From assembly GCF_003713065.1 (NCBI RefSeq), contig NZ_CP033433.1, positions 1,275,001 to 1,339,000 of the forward strand: a DNA stretch of 64,000 bases, written 5' to 3'. Below the pieces are notes generated by a model. It saw only the letters and a list, made by a program, of their open reading frames with translations, was not told the origin of the DNA and searched no databases. Each line of letters opens with the position of its first letter. The first letter of the stretch is position 1. This DNA comes from Cohnella candidum. Its GTDB lineage: Bacteria; Bacillota; Bacilli; Paenibacillales; Paenibacillaceae. This document shows, in pieces, positions 16,851-26,139 of this stretch. A program made the position numbers and the translations under genes.

Positions 16851-17837
16851 TCAGCCGAGCTTCCGCACCATTTTGTAACGCCCGGGTTCAGGCCTGAAGC
16901 CGATGAGATCGCGGTTGATGCGGAGCATCGGGGCATTCATGGAATCGTTGTGCGTTTTCAAATAAGGGACGGCATTCGATTTGGCGGTCTGCACGCCAAG
17001 CATCTTCAAAGCGAGCGCAATGCGTCTTCCGCGATATTCGCGCAGAACGCCGGTATACTCATGGTACATCGCCCGCGTTTGCTCGTTTTGTTGCAGCGTG
17101 ACGACGCCGACGTACCGGTCGCCGTCCTTCGCGATATGAATCCACTCCGGCCGGATGCCCGGCCGGTCGATATTCCACTTTTTCCATTCCTCGAACCATG
17201 GGAAGTCTTCCGCGTAACCCGGAATATCGGGTTGAGTCGTTTTATACAATTCGTAGAGTTTTCTTTCGCCGGCTTCCCCCGGTTCTTCCGCCAAAGTCAC
17301 GAACCGAATCCCCGCCTTTTTCGCCTCGTCTATCGCTCCCACCAGGGTTCCGCCGTCGAAGTTATCCAAATCCAGAACGGACTCGAACATGTGGCGTTCC
17401 TTCTCGTATCCGCGGCGTTCCGCGAAAGAGACCGACTCCTTGTCGTTCTCTCTAATGAAGTCGATTAACCGGGATGCCTTGACTTCCATGGCCCATTGAT
17501 GAAGAGCGGCATACAACGCAGCGCCGATTCCTTTTCCCCGGAATTCGGGATGCACGACGACCGTCTGAATTAAAGTTCCCAGTTCCGTCCACGGCGCCCG
17601 CCAAGCGATCGCATAACCGACGATTTGCTCGCGTTCGTCCACGGCCACCCATTTGGGACGATCCCAGCCCATCAATTCGTTTTCTTCGTTGTAATGCAAT
17701 TGGCCCGGCGGTATGCTTTCTTCGTCTTCCCTCAGCCGCTCCGCCGTCGTCGGTTCCGGATAAATGAAATTCAACAGCGGCGCGACGGCTGCATAGTCGT
17801 CGGGTTGTATTAATTTTCGAATTATATAATTGGGCAA
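16851..17837 (-). CDS. Tandem GNAT-family N-acetyltransferase
   Basis: A protein of about 328 residues with two GNAT modules. The first has the acetyl-CoA loop VVHPEFRGKGIGAALY; the second has VLREYRGRRIALALKMLGVQ followed by the TxN-type end VPYLKTHNDSMNAPMLRINRDLGF-like stretch, characteristic of mycothiol synthase-like double GNATs. The acceptor is unknown. The TTG at 17837 with GGAGG 8 bases upstream is the best start; an ATG at 17852 overlaps that ribosome binding site and has only a weak one of its own. Confidence 0.85.
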   Translation of the reverse strand: MPNYIIRKLIQPDDYAAVAPLLNFIYPEPTTAERLREDEESIPPGQLHYNEENELMGWDRPKWVAVDEREQIVGYAIAWRAPWTELGTLIQTVVVHPEFRGKGIGAALYAALHQWAMEVKASRLIDFIRENDKESVSFAERRGYEKERHMFESVLDLDNFDGGTLVGAIDEAKKAGIRFVTLAEEPGEAGERKLYELYKTTQPDIPGYAEDFPWFEEWKKWNIDRPGIRPEWIHIAKDGDRYVGVVTLQQNEQTRAMYHEYTGVLREYRGRRIALALKMLGVQTAKSNAVPYLKTHNDSMNAPMLRINRDLIGFRPEPGRYKMVRKLG

Positions 17838-17897
17838 GATGGCAACCTCCATATATTTCTTCCATTTTTCGTTACCATTATCTCATGTATCGCCGTC

Positions 17898-17925
17898 TTG
17901 ATCATGGTAAAGTTTGGCTTAATAG
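17898..17925 (+). promoter_or_regulatory. Possible promoter for the APH-like gene
   Basis: TTGATC (17898-17903) and TAATAG (17920-17925) are separated by 16 bases and lie 27 bases before the ATG. The match to sigma-A consensus is moderate. Confidence 0.35.
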
Positions 17926-17951
17926 ATTTTTGCCGGGGGAGCTTCGATAGG

Positions 17952-18935
17952 ATGGAGAGCATTGGAGAGGAAATCGCGTCGCACCTTAAAGAATGGCTGG
18001 GTGTATCCATTACAGGTATGTCGCCAATAGACAAAGGTTGGCTGAACGTGAAGTGGAGGATGGACACCGAACAAGGACCTCTGTTCGTGAAGTACTACCA
18101 TCCGGAGCGGTACAAAATTCACATTCGACCGGACAGAAAAGCCGAGATAGAGCGGACACTGCGGTTTCAGGACGGGTTGAATGAGGACGGCATTCCTTGT
18201 CCAAGGGTATACCGATTCGACGGTAGTTATATAAAAGAAACTCATAGCGGTCTGCATTACACCGTAATGGAATGGTTGGACGGATATACCGTTCCGGCAG
18301 GCAGCATGAATAAAGCCCAGATGCATGAATTAGGTATCGCAACCGGTCGAATGCACTGTTGGCTGGGCCGAATTCCTCAGTTGGAACAACCGGCCTGGAA
18401 GCCGGATAAGGAAGCCTATCTTCGGCAATGGAAGCTCAATTGGGATGAGGCGGAGCGTGCAGACGATTCGGTTGTGAAGGAGTGGCTTCGGAGATCGTGC
18501 AGCATCGTAGACTCCACGGATTTTCATATCTTCGATCCAAGCCCCATCGGGTGGCTTCATTGGGATTTGTGGGTGGACAACATTTTGCTGCGGGAACATG
18601 GAGTAGCGGGGATCGTCGATTTTGACCGGATGACGATGGCGTACCCGGAGATCGATGTCGCTCGGGCCGTTTTGTCAGGCGCTTTACTGGATGGACAGTT
18701 GGATGCGGGGAAGGTACAGGCGTTTATGGAAGGCTACCGCCAAAATGGGGCAGCGCCTCAAGGAATGCTCACTCGTGCGTTTCGTATGCTTTATTTCATA
18801 GAGTCGATCTGGTGGCTAAGGACGGAGATCCGCCGCGAGAGTGAACTCAGCGGTTTACTCGCCCGGTTCGTGGAAGAAATGCATTGGATTGAAAATAACT
18901 GGGACGCGTTACCCGATCGGTTGGATTTTGCATGA
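17952..18935 (+). CDS. Aminoglycoside phosphotransferase-family kinase
   Basis: A 327-residue APH/choline kinase-fold protein. The catalytic loop is PIGWLHWDLWVDNILL (Brenner HxDxxxxN form, with Asp and Asn present) and the DFG equivalent is GIVDFDRM. The N-terminal lobe has the ATP Lys region GPLFVKYYHPERYK. Such proteins phosphorylate small hydroxylated metabolites; antibiotic resistance cannot be inferred from the family alone. The ATG at 17952 follows GGGGGAG; an upstream in-frame start at 17898 overlaps the putative promoter. Its stop overlaps the next start as ATGA. Confidence 0.8.
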   Translation: MESIGEEIASHLKEWLGVSITGMSPIDKGWLNVKWRMDTEQGPLFVKYYHPERYKIHIRPDRKAEIERTLRFQDGLNEDGIPCPRVYRFDGSYIKETHSGLHYTVMEWLDGYTVPAGSMNKAQMHELGIATGRMHCWLGRIPQLEQPAWKPDKEAYLRQWKLNWDEAERADDSVVKEWLRRSCSIVDSTDFHIFDPSPIGWLHWDLWVDNILLREHGVAGIVDFDRMTMAYPEIDVARAVLSGALLDGQLDAGKVQAFMEGYRQNGAAPQGMLTRAFRMLYFIESIWWLRTEIRRESELSGLLARFVEEMHWIENNWDALPDRLDFA

Positions 18936-19180
18936 GGATCGATCGTCAAGTGAACGGAGTCCGACCGGTAGTTTATTCCATTCGGCAGGATCAGTGGATC
19001 AGCTATTACGTCTATTCTTCCAGTAGCGAGGCCGAGAAAGGACTGCAAGAATTCGAGAATATTCCGGCCGCATTCGTCAAACACAGCAGATACAAAGTCG
19101 CGAACGTGCTGCTTTTTTATATTGGGGGCGATGTAGAAACGGAGAATCGCATTCAAGCGATAATGGACGAATGGCCGTAA
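18932..19180 (+). CDS. Hypothetical protein, 82 aa
   Basis: A short gene coupled to the APH-like kinase by an ATGA overlap, which supports its reality. The product (MRIDRQVNGVRPVVYSIRQ... to AIMDEWP) is soluble with mixed charge and no signal peptide, predicted helices or motif that I recognise. Co-translation suggests it works with the kinase, perhaps as a regulatory or substrate-related partner. Confidence 0.6.
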   Translation: MRIDRQVNGVRPVVYSIRQDQWISYYVYSSSSEAEKGLQEFENIPAAFVKHSRYKVANVLLFYIGGDVETENRIQAIMDEWP

Positions 19181-19792
<612 letters not shown>

Positions 19793-19891
19793 TGGCTTGC
19801 GGTTCCGCTGTTTTGTAAGCGGTGACTGTAAGCGGTGACAGGCAGGATTCACCGGCTTTTCCAGGCCGTATCCGAAAAGGAGGGGCGTCAC

Positions 19892-21277
19892 ATGAATCTC
19901 ATCGGGCTCGACATCGGGACGACGTCCATCTGCGGCGTGCTCATGGATGCCGCAACCGGCCGAGTGGTGAAAGCGTTAAATAAACCGAACGCGTCGAACT
20001 TAAGATCTCCTCACGATTGGGAGTTCACTCAAGATGTTTCGAGTATTCTGAGCGCGGTTCGGGAAATCGTCGCTGAGCTGCGTGAAACGGCTCCGGACAT
20101 CCGGGCCATCGGCGTTACGGGTCAAATGCACGGCATCCTGTACGTGGACGATAACGGGGACCCGGTATCGCCTTTATTCACGTGGCAGGATCAACGCGGG
20201 AATCTTCCCGCAGACGGCGAACTCACGTATGCCGAACGACTGCGGCGGTTAACCGGGTATGCCGTGTCCACCGGCTTCGGGATGGTCACCCATTATTATC
20301 ATGTCGTGAACGGAAGCGTTCCACCTCGAGCGGCTTCCCTTTGTACGATTGCGGATTATATCGCTTTCAAGCTTGCCGGTCGAACGAAACCGGTGACGGA
20401 TCCCACCCATGCGGCAAGTTTAGGCGTTTACCGTTTGGAAGCCCTTGCATACGATGTGGAAGCGTTGAGCAAAGCGGGGATCGATCCCGGCATCCTGCCG
20501 GAACAGGCAGGCTCGGGGCAGATCATCGGCTATACGGCAGACGGGATTCCGGTCGCAGGTGCGATCGGCGATAACCAAGCGAGCTTTCTGGGTTCGGTCC
20601 GGGATATCGCCAAGACGCTTCTCGTGAACATCGGTACAGGTTCGCAAATCTCGGTTTATTCCGAACAGTATATCCAGGCGGAAGAAATCGATACGCGTCC
20701 CTTTCCCGGCGGCGGCTACCTGTTGGTCGGCGCATCGCTGAGCGGCGGAAAGTCCTATGCGCTGCTGGAGCGGTTTTTTCGGGAGGTTTGCGAGACATTC
20801 GCCGGGAACGACGGTTCGACTGATCTTTTCGACCTCATGAACCGACTCGCCGATCCGACGGATGCGGATGAATCCGGCTTGAAGGTCGGCACCCAATTTT
20901 ACGGAACGCGGACGGATCCGGATGTCAGAGGGTCCATCGAGGGCATCGGTCCCGCGAATTTCACGCCGCGGAATCTGGTTCAGGGTTTCCTTGAAGGGAT
21001 GATTCGGGAACTGCGGCGATATTACGACGGTTTTCCGGTGTCCGTGAAAGAGCGGCTGGCTTCGATAGTGGCCTCCGGCAACGGAATCCGCCGCAACGAA
21101 GCCTTGCGCAGGATGTTGGAACGGCGATTCGGATTTCCGCTCGAGATGCCGCAATATCCGGAAGAAGCCGCCTGCGGAGCCGCGGTTTCCGCCGGTGTCG
21201 GTTGCGGGTTATATACCGACTACAGCCGCTCGTCCGGCGAATGGACGAATGGGAGCAGGGGAGATCACGATGATTGA
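19892..21277 (+). CDS. FGGY kinase, sedoheptulokinase-like
   Basis: A 461-residue FGGY-family ATP-dependent sugar kinase. The phosphate-1 motif GLDIGTTSICGVLMD starts the protein; GVTGQMHGILYVDDNGD and FTWQDQRGN are patterns I associate with sedoheptulokinase-like members. The second-domain ATP motifs are LVNIGTGSQISV and VASGNGIRRNEAL. The catalytic Asp is in IGDNQASFLG. Typical FGGY kinases are about 490-520 residues, so this is short. The ATG at 19892 follows AAAAGGAGGGG. The substrate may be xylulose or another ketose supplied by the isomerase before it. It overlaps the ROK regulator by 8 bases. Confidence 0.82.
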   Translation: MNLIGLDIGTTSICGVLMDAATGRVVKALNKPNASNLRSPHDWEFTQDVSSILSAVREIVAELRETAPDIRAIGVTGQMHGILYVDDNGDPVSPLFTWQDQRGNLPADGELTYAERLRRLTGYAVSTGFGMVTHYYHVVNGSVPPRAASLCTIADYIAFKLAGRTKPVTDPTHAASLGVYRLEALAYDVEALSKAGIDPGILPEQAGSGQIIGYTADGIPVAGAIGDNQASFLGSVRDIAKTLLVNIGTGSQISVYSEQYIQAEEIDTRPFPGGGYLLVGASLSGGKSYALLERFFREVCETFAGNDGSTDLFDLMNRLADPTDADESGLKVGTQFYGTRTDPDVRGSIEGIGPANFTPRNLVQGFLEGMIRELRRYYDGFPVSVKERLASIVASGNGIRRNEALRRMLERRFGFPLEMPQYPEEAACGAAVSAGVGCGLYTDYSRSSGEWTNGSRGDHDD

Positions 21278-22487
21278 TACGAAAGGCAAGAACATTCGGC
21301 ACGTCAAGAACTTGAATCGGAACATCGTTCTGGCGTTCATCCGGAACCAGGGTCCGATCACCAAGGTCGAAGTCGCCGCCAGAACGCATCTTTCCTTCAC
21401 GGCGATCAACAATATCGTCGACGAGCTGATTCAAGAAAATTTGATCATGGAAGCCGGCTACGATATTTCGAGCGGCGGACGAAAACCGATCCTGCTGGAC
21501 GTCAATCCGGATGGCTTATATACGGTCGGGATTCATTTGAGCGCATCCGCCATCAAAGCTGCCGTGATCAACTTCAAAGGCTCGCCCGTCGTGCAGGAAG
21601 AGAGTAAACTGGGCGACCCCTCGGACCGGGAAGCGCTTATTCATTGCATCGTTCAAGCCGTCCAATCGATTCTTGACGCATCCGGGATCCCGAAAGAGAA
21701 ATTCGCCGGGATCGGTTTTGCCTCCCCGGGTCCGCTCGATCCGAATAAAGGCACGATCTTGTCGCCTCCGAACATTCCGGGCCTGGCGTACGTTCCGATC
21801 CGGGACATTCTGGAAGAACGGTTCGGCATGCAAGTCTTGATCGAGAAAGACGCCAACGTCATGGCGTTGTCCGAGCTTTGGTACGGGGCTGCGCAAGGAT
21901 TGAACAGCATCATCTACGTGGACGCGGACGTCGGTATCGGAAGCGGGATCATTTTCAATCGCAAAATCTATCAAGGCTTTCCGTACGGCGCGGGCGAAAT
22001 CGGCCACGGCACGATCGAATTGGACGGTCCGAAGTGCAATTGCGGGAACTATGGCTGTCTGGAGGCCGTCGCATCCGGAATGGCGATCGTACGACGGGCT
22101 GGGGAAGAAATACGAAGAGGGGTCAGCAGCGAATTGTCGCCGCTTTACTTGGAGCGCGAGGATTCCGTGGACCTCTTCGCCATCATTCGAGCAGCAAGGC
22201 GCGAGGACGCGCTGGCGGTAAATCTGCTCAAAGAATCGGCCAGATACGTGGGCATCGCCTTGGCGAACGTCATCAACATGATTACGCCGGAATCGATCGT
22301 CATCGGGGGTTATCTCGTCAACGAATATCCGCCGTATTTCGATCAATTGAAAGAAGTCGCTTTACCGCGTTGTTTTGCCAGTTTCCACAAGGACAGCATG
22401 CTGCAAAGCTCTTCCCTGAAACACCAAGCCGGCGTGATCGGGGCGGGAACATTAGGCTTGGAACGATTCCTTTCGAGTGGTTTCTGA
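21270..22487 (+). CDS. ROK-family transcriptional regulator (XylR/NagC type)
   Basis: A 405-residue repressor. An N-terminal winged helix (IVLAFIRNQGPITKVEVAAR...INNIVDELIQENLI) is joined to a ROK sugar-binding domain. The ROK part keeps the ATPase-like GIGFASPGPLD, the sugar-contact EIGHGTIEL and the zinc motif CNCGNYGCLEA. Such regulators sense free sugars or sugar phosphates. It overlaps the kinase gene by 8 bases and precedes the importer promoter at 22550, so it is the natural candidate to control both the isomerase operon and the oligosaccharide operon. Confidence 0.88.
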   Translation: MIDTKGKNIRHVKNLNRNIVLAFIRNQGPITKVEVAARTHLSFTAINNIVDELIQENLIMEAGYDISSGGRKPILLDVNPDGLYTVGIHLSASAIKAAVINFKGSPVVQEESKLGDPSDREALIHCIVQAVQSILDASGIPKEKFAGIGFASPGPLDPNKGTILSPPNIPGLAYVPIRDILEERFGMQVLIEKDANVMALSELWYGAAQGLNSIIYVDADVGIGSGIIFNRKIYQGFPYGAGEIGHGTIELDGPKCNCGNYGCLEAVASGMAIVRRAGEEIRRGVSSELSPLYLEREDSVDLFAIIRAARREDALAVNLLKESARYVGIALANVINMITPESIVIGGYLVNEYPPYFDQLKEVALPRCFASFHKDSMLQSSSLKHQAGVIGAGTLGLERFLSSGF

Positions 22488-22549
22488 GCCATTCGACATC
22501 CAGTTTTTCCACATGAATAAAAAAGTTTTTAATATGCAAGGGTTTTCAC

Positions 22550-22578
22550 TAGACACGACCTAATGACGGGTCTATAAT
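22550..22578 (+). promoter_or_regulatory. Strong promoter of the oligosaccharide importer
   Basis: The -35 TAGACA (22550-22555), 17-base spacer and perfect -10 TATAAT (22573-22578) predict a start near 22585. The short inverted repeat GACC-N8-GGTC spans the spacer and could be an operator. Confidence 0.75.
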
Positions 22579-22624
22579 ACCGATATAACTTGATGTTTTC
22601 GTGAGGACTTATTAATTTAAGTTC

Positions 22625-22695
22625 AAAAAGATAAGGGTATATAGAAGATGAGAGGACCTCGGCAAAACCGATCCTCACCACGACCCTTATTTTTT
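22625..22695 (+). terminator. Terminator-like hairpin in the importer leader (possible attenuator)
   Basis: About 40 bases after the predicted start, ATAAGGGT (22631-22638) pairs with ACCCTTAT (22683-22690), extended by A5/T5 across a bulged G. Inside lies a second stem, GAGGA..CGG with CCG.TCCTC (22652-22676). The outer stem ends in a seven-T run. It sits inside the 170-base leader of the importer mRNA, so it may be a conditional terminator. Confidence 0.5.
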
Positions 22696-22705
22696 GTAAA
22701 CGATC

Positions 22706-22719
22706 TGAAAGCGCTTAAG
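22706..22719 (+). promoter_or_regulatory. cre-like site in the importer leader
   Basis: TGAAAGCGCTTAAG matches the cre consensus TGWAANCGNTNWCA except for the last two bases. Downstream of the promoter, it could act as a CcpA roadblock. Confidence 0.45.
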
Positions 22720-22755
22720 GATGTTGGGAACGGATTCCGGAAAGGGAGGAAGGAC

Positions 22756-23634
22756 ATGAAGTCAAAAGTGAACAAGTCGGTATACGGGTATCTGTTCATC
22801 TCCCCGTTTTTCATCGCCTACACGGTCATGGGATTAGTGCCGATTTTGTATACGCTTTATCTCAGTTTCACCAAATGGGACGGATTTACGAATCCCATTT
22901 ACGTCGGATTCGCCAATTACGAACGACTGCTGCATGATACTTTCTTCTACCAAACGATCGGCAACACGCTGATCATCTGGATCTTCTCGATCGTCCCTCA
23001 ATTGATCATCGCCCTCTTGCTGGCGCTGATCCTCAACGAGAAGTTCATAAAAGGCAAACATTTCTTCCGGGCGGTCTTTTACTTCCCCCACATCATCACG
23101 CCGATCACGCTGGGTGTCATGTTCGCCCTGATGTTCGATTGGCAGACGGGCAGCATTAACATGCTGCTGATGAAAATCGGCGTGATTCACGATCCGATCC
23201 ATTGGTTCAACAATCCCTGGTGGTCGAGAATCATCGCGGCTTCGGTCATCTGCTGGCAATACTTCGGCTTTAACCTGATCGTGTTCATCGCCGGCATGCA
23301 GTCGATTCCGACGGAAGTTTTCGAGGCCGCGGAAGTGGACGGCGCTTCGAAGAGCCAAGTCGCTTGGCGCATTACCTTGCCGCTGCTTCGCCCGGTGTTC
23401 CTGTTCACGCTGATCACGTCGGTCATCGGGGGCTTGCAGCTGTTCGACGCGCCTCTCATGCTGGGTGACGGTCCGGGCAACAGCGGAAGGACGATGATCA
23501 TGTACCTGTACGAAACGGCGTTCAAATCGTTCGATTACAGCTACGGCGCCGCGATCGCATACGGCATTTTCATCATCATCATGATTTTCACCGCCATCAC
23601 GGCCAAAGCGACCAAGATGACGAAAGAAGCATAG
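22756..23634 (+). CDS. Oligosaccharide ABC transporter permease 1 (MalF/UgpA class)
   Basis: A 292-residue CUT1-class permease with six predicted helices. The EAA loop that docks the ATPase is EVFEAAEVDGASKSQVAWRITLPLL. The N-terminal stretch GYLFISPFFIAYTVMGLVPILYTLYLSF is typical of the class. The ATG at 22756 follows GGGAGGAAGG. An upstream in-frame ATG at 22648 lies inside the leader hairpin and lacks a ribosome binding site. No ATPase is encoded with it; Gram-positive CUT1 systems commonly share one MsmX/MsmK ATPase. Confidence 0.93.
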   Translation: MKSKVNKSVYGYLFISPFFIAYTVMGLVPILYTLYLSFTKWDGFTNPIYVGFANYERLLHDTFFYQTIGNTLIIWIFSIVPQLIIALLLALILNEKFIKGKHFFRAVFYFPHIITPITLGVMFALMFDWQTGSINMLLMKIGVIHDPIHWFNNPWWSRIIAASVICWQYFGFNLIVFIAGMQSIPTEVFEAAEVDGASKSQVAWRITLPLLRPVFLFTLITSVIGGLQLFDAPLMLGDGPGNSGRTMIMYLYETAFKSFDYSYGAAIAYGIFIIIMIFTAITAKATKMTKEA

Positions 23635-23645
23635 GAGGTCGTCCC

Positions 23646-24473
23646 ATGGGAATCAAACAAATCTTCGTGCGAGGGATCATCTACCTGTTTCTGATCGCCG
23701 TCGCCGTCACTTGTCTCATTCCGTTTTACAGCATGATCATCACTTCGACCCATACGAACACCGACATCGCCCAGAAGCTTCTTTTCCTGCCGGGAGACCA
23801 ACTGGCCGAAAACTATAAGCGCCTGATGGGTTCCGTCAACATTTGGCGTGGCTTCGCGAACTCGGTCTTCGTGGCCGTCGTCGCCACCGCGCTTGACCTC
23901 TATACGGCGGCGCTCGTCGGTTACGGATTTTCCAAATTCAAGTTCCGGTTCAGAAATCCGCTGTTCGCGATCGTGCTTGCCACGATGATGGTTCCCGGAC
24001 AGCTCGGCATTATCGGTTTTTACAAGCTGATGGATACGTTCCATATGCTGGACACCTATTGGCCGATGATCTTGACGGGCATGAGCAACGCTTTCGGCGT
24101 CTTCATGGTCAAGCAATTCGCCGACGAATCCATTCCCTCCGAATTGATTGAATCAGGCCGAATCGACGGTTACGGAGAGTTTCAGATTTTCAACCGGATC
24201 ATTCTTCCGTTGCTTGGGCCGGCAATGGCCACTTATGCGATCTTCGCCTTCATCGGCAAATGGAACGACTTCCTGACCCCGATGATCGTCCTGTTCGACA
24301 ATAACAAGCAAACGCTGCCGGTCATGATCGCAAGTCTTCGCTCTCAGTTCACGGCGGACTTCGGCGCCCAATACGTAGGCATCGTCATCTCCGTCGTTCC
24401 GATCCTGGTGTTCTTCTCCGCGATGTCCAAACGGATCATCAGCGGCGTGGCGGCCGGCGCGGTGAAAGGCTGA
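23646..24473 (+). CDS. Oligosaccharide ABC transporter permease 2 (MalG class)
   Basis: A 275-residue CUT1 permease, partner of the gene before it. The EAA loop reads ELIESGRIDGYGEFQIFNRIILPLLGPA. The C-terminus SGVAAGAVKG is the conserved MalG-type ending. AGGAGG precedes the ATG by a short spacer. Together the two permeases and the binding protein at 24593 form an importer for oligosaccharides, most likely those cut by the cytoplasmic glycosidases downstream. Confidence 0.93.
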   Translation: MGIKQIFVRGIIYLFLIAVAVTCLIPFYSMIITSTHTNTDIAQKLLFLPGDQLAENYKRLMGSVNIWRGFANSVFVAVVATALDLYTAALVGYGFSKFKFRFRNPLFAIVLATMMVPGQLGIIGFYKLMDTFHMLDTYWPMILTGMSNAFGVFMVKQFADESIPSELIESGRIDGYGEFQIFNRIILPLLGPAMATYAIFAFIGKWNDFLTPMIVLFDNNKQTLPVMIASLRSQFTADFGAQYVGIVISVVPILVFFSAMSKRIISGVAAGAVKG

Positions 24474-24592
24474 TCGACATTCCTTGAAAGGGGTGATGCT
24501 GCGGTTCGCTGGTAAAGCGATCGAAGGCAAGCCTGGCATGACGAAACACCACCGTATTCGCAAGGAACCATTCACAGAAGGGGCGATCTCGA

Positions 24593-25936
24593 TTGAACGC
24601 AAAAAAATGGGTTTCGACGCTTTTGACAGCCTGCATGGTCATGCTTCTGCTAGCGGCCTGCGGAAAAGGCAACAATGAAGGAGCCGCGTCTTCTTCGTCC
24701 GCTTCCGCTTCGCCTTCCGCATCCGCATCCGAGTCGGCATCTGCATCCCCGTCCGCCGCTCCGGCGGATCTCTCCGGTAAATTGACCGTCTGGACTTATT
24801 TCGATCAAGTGAAAATCCTGGCCGACAACTTCATGAAAGTTCACCCGAACGTGAAGGTCGACGTACAGATCTTCCCGGGCGACCAATACCAAACGAAATT
24901 GATGTCGGCTCTGCAATCCGGCAAGAACACGCCGGACATCATGGACCTTGACCACGGCTACATCGGCAAATTCCTGGAGTCTCCTTTCCTGGCCGATCTC
25001 TCGGCGATGGGCGGAGAAGACCTCGTTAAATCTTACGTTCCTTACGTAACGGCATACGGCCGCTCTGCGGACGGCAAACTGCGCGCGATTTCCGACAACT
25101 CTTCTCCGGGCGGCTTCTGGTACGTTCGCGAAACCGCGAAGAAATATCTCGGCACGGACGACCCGGATCAAATCAGCGCCATGGTAGACAGCTGGGATAA
25201 AGTCATCGAGCTGGGCAAAAAAGTCGCGAAAGACAGCGGCGGCAAAGTCCATCTGATCCAAGGCGCCAGCGGCCTGTTCGACATCGAAGCGTTCAACACC
25301 GAATCTTGGGTGAAAGACGGCAAGCTGAACATCGATCCGAAATGGAAAGACACGTACGCAACGCAGCTCAAAATCCGCAGCGAAGGCGTAGACGCCAAGC
25401 TGGGCTTCATGTCCTCCGGCTGGGGCAGCGCTCTGAACGACGGCAGCGTCGTGCTGACGTCCATGCCTTCCTGGGCAACGTTCATGATCGGCAACAAAGA
25501 CGGCGCGGCCAAAGGCAAATTCGGCATCGCGAAAACGCCGGAAGGCTGGTACAACGGCGGACGTTGGGAAGCCATCTACGACAAATCCCCGAATAAAGAA
25601 CTGGCTTACGAATTCCTGAAATACGTGGCCAGCCCGGAATGGCAAACGATCAACCTGCAGCAAACGGGCAACATGCCGAGTAACGCTGCCGTGTTCGATC
25701 AACTTCAAGATTCGTTCAAAGGCGATCTGTACGGCGATCAGCTGATCCTCAAAGGCTTCGCCGAGCAAATGAAATCCATGCCGGCTCGCCAGCCGAACAA
25801 GTACGACGACGACATCCTGGGCAAATGGGTGAAAGTTGCTTCCCAAGGCATCGACAACAACACGCCTTACGACGACGTAGTCGCCGCATTCAAAAAAGAA
25901 GTCAAAAACACGTATCCCGAGATTCAAGTCGACTAA
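24593..25936 (+). CDS. Extracellular oligosaccharide-binding lipoprotein
   Basis: A 447-residue family 1 solute-binding protein. The lipoprotein signal ends in LLLAACGKG, followed by a Ser/Ala/Pro-rich linker of about 40 residues. The mature domain starts KLTVWTYFDQVKILADNF and has AAKGKFGIAKTPEG and YEFLKYVASPEWQ, typical of sugar-binding members. The start is TTG at 24593 with GAAGGGG 8-9 bases upstream; no ATG in frame would keep the signal peptide. It captures the substrate for the permeases at 22756-24473. A large hairpin follows the stop. Confidence 0.92.
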   Translation: MNAKKWVSTLLTACMVMLLLAACGKGNNEGAASSSSASASPSASASESASASPSAAPADLSGKLTVWTYFDQVKILADNFMKVHPNVKVDVQIFPGDQYQTKLMSALQSGKNTPDIMDLDHGYIGKFLESPFLADLSAMGGEDLVKSYVPYVTAYGRSADGKLRAISDNSSPGGFWYVRETAKKYLGTDDPDQISAMVDSWDKVIELGKKVAKDSGGKVHLIQGASGLFDIEAFNTESWVKDGKLNIDPKWKDTYATQLKIRSEGVDAKLGFMSSGWGSALNDGSVVLTSMPSWATFMIGNKDGAAKGKFGIAKTPEGWYNGGRWEAIYDKSPNKELAYEFLKYVASPEWQTINLQQTGNMPSNAAVFDQLQDSFKGDLYGDQLILKGFAEQMKSMPARQPNKYDDDILGKWVKVASQGIDNNTPYDDVVAAFKKEVKNTYPEIQVD

Positions 25937-25979
25937 TCGAACCGATTAGGCGGCACGATAGCTGAAAACTTGGTATGGG

Positions 25980-26024
25980 CCGCACCGGCGAGGAGATGCA
26001 TAAGCATCCACCGAACCGGTGCGG
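25980..26024 (+). other. Two-tier RNA hairpin between importer and catabolic operon
   Basis: A perfect 9-bp stem CCGCACCGG/CCGGTGCGG encloses a second perfect 5-bp stem GATGC-ATAA-GCATC. There is no T-run, so it is not a normal terminator. It could stabilise the importer mRNA, mark a processing point or dampen read-through into the operon at 26140. Confidence 0.5.
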
Positions 26025-26073
26025 ATTCACATCAAGTCGGTTTGAAGCACTCGCAACCCTCGAATGTTCTGAA

Positions 26074-26103
26074 TTCCACTGCCGTGGAAGACATCCATAT
26101 AAA
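26074..26103 (+). promoter_or_regulatory. Possible promoter/operator of the catabolic operon
   Basis: The perfect inverted repeat TTCCAC-TGCC-GTGGAA (26074-26089) precedes a -10-like TATAAA (26098-26103). No good -35 is present; the repeat occupies its place, as for an activator or a repressor overlapping the promoter. The first gene starts 37 bases later. Confidence 0.4.
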
Positions 26104-26139
26104 TAGTAGAGAGAGATTTGGTTTTAGGAGGGAGCAAGG

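Noticed and set aside
17952..18935. An antibiotic resistance gene
   Set aside because: The kinase fold is of the broad APH superfamily; its sequence gives no specific match to a clinical aminoglycoside or macrolide kinase, so resistance was not called.
22625..22697. A known riboswitch class or T-box in the importer leader
   Set aside because: I see a terminator-like hairpin but none of the conserved motifs of known riboswitches or the T-box TGG-type bulge sequence.
22648..22755. N-terminal extension of the first importer permease to an upstream ATG
   Set aside because: The added residues are encoded by the leader hairpin and cre-like site, are not membrane-like, and have no ribosome binding site; ATG 22756 has GGGAGGAAGG.
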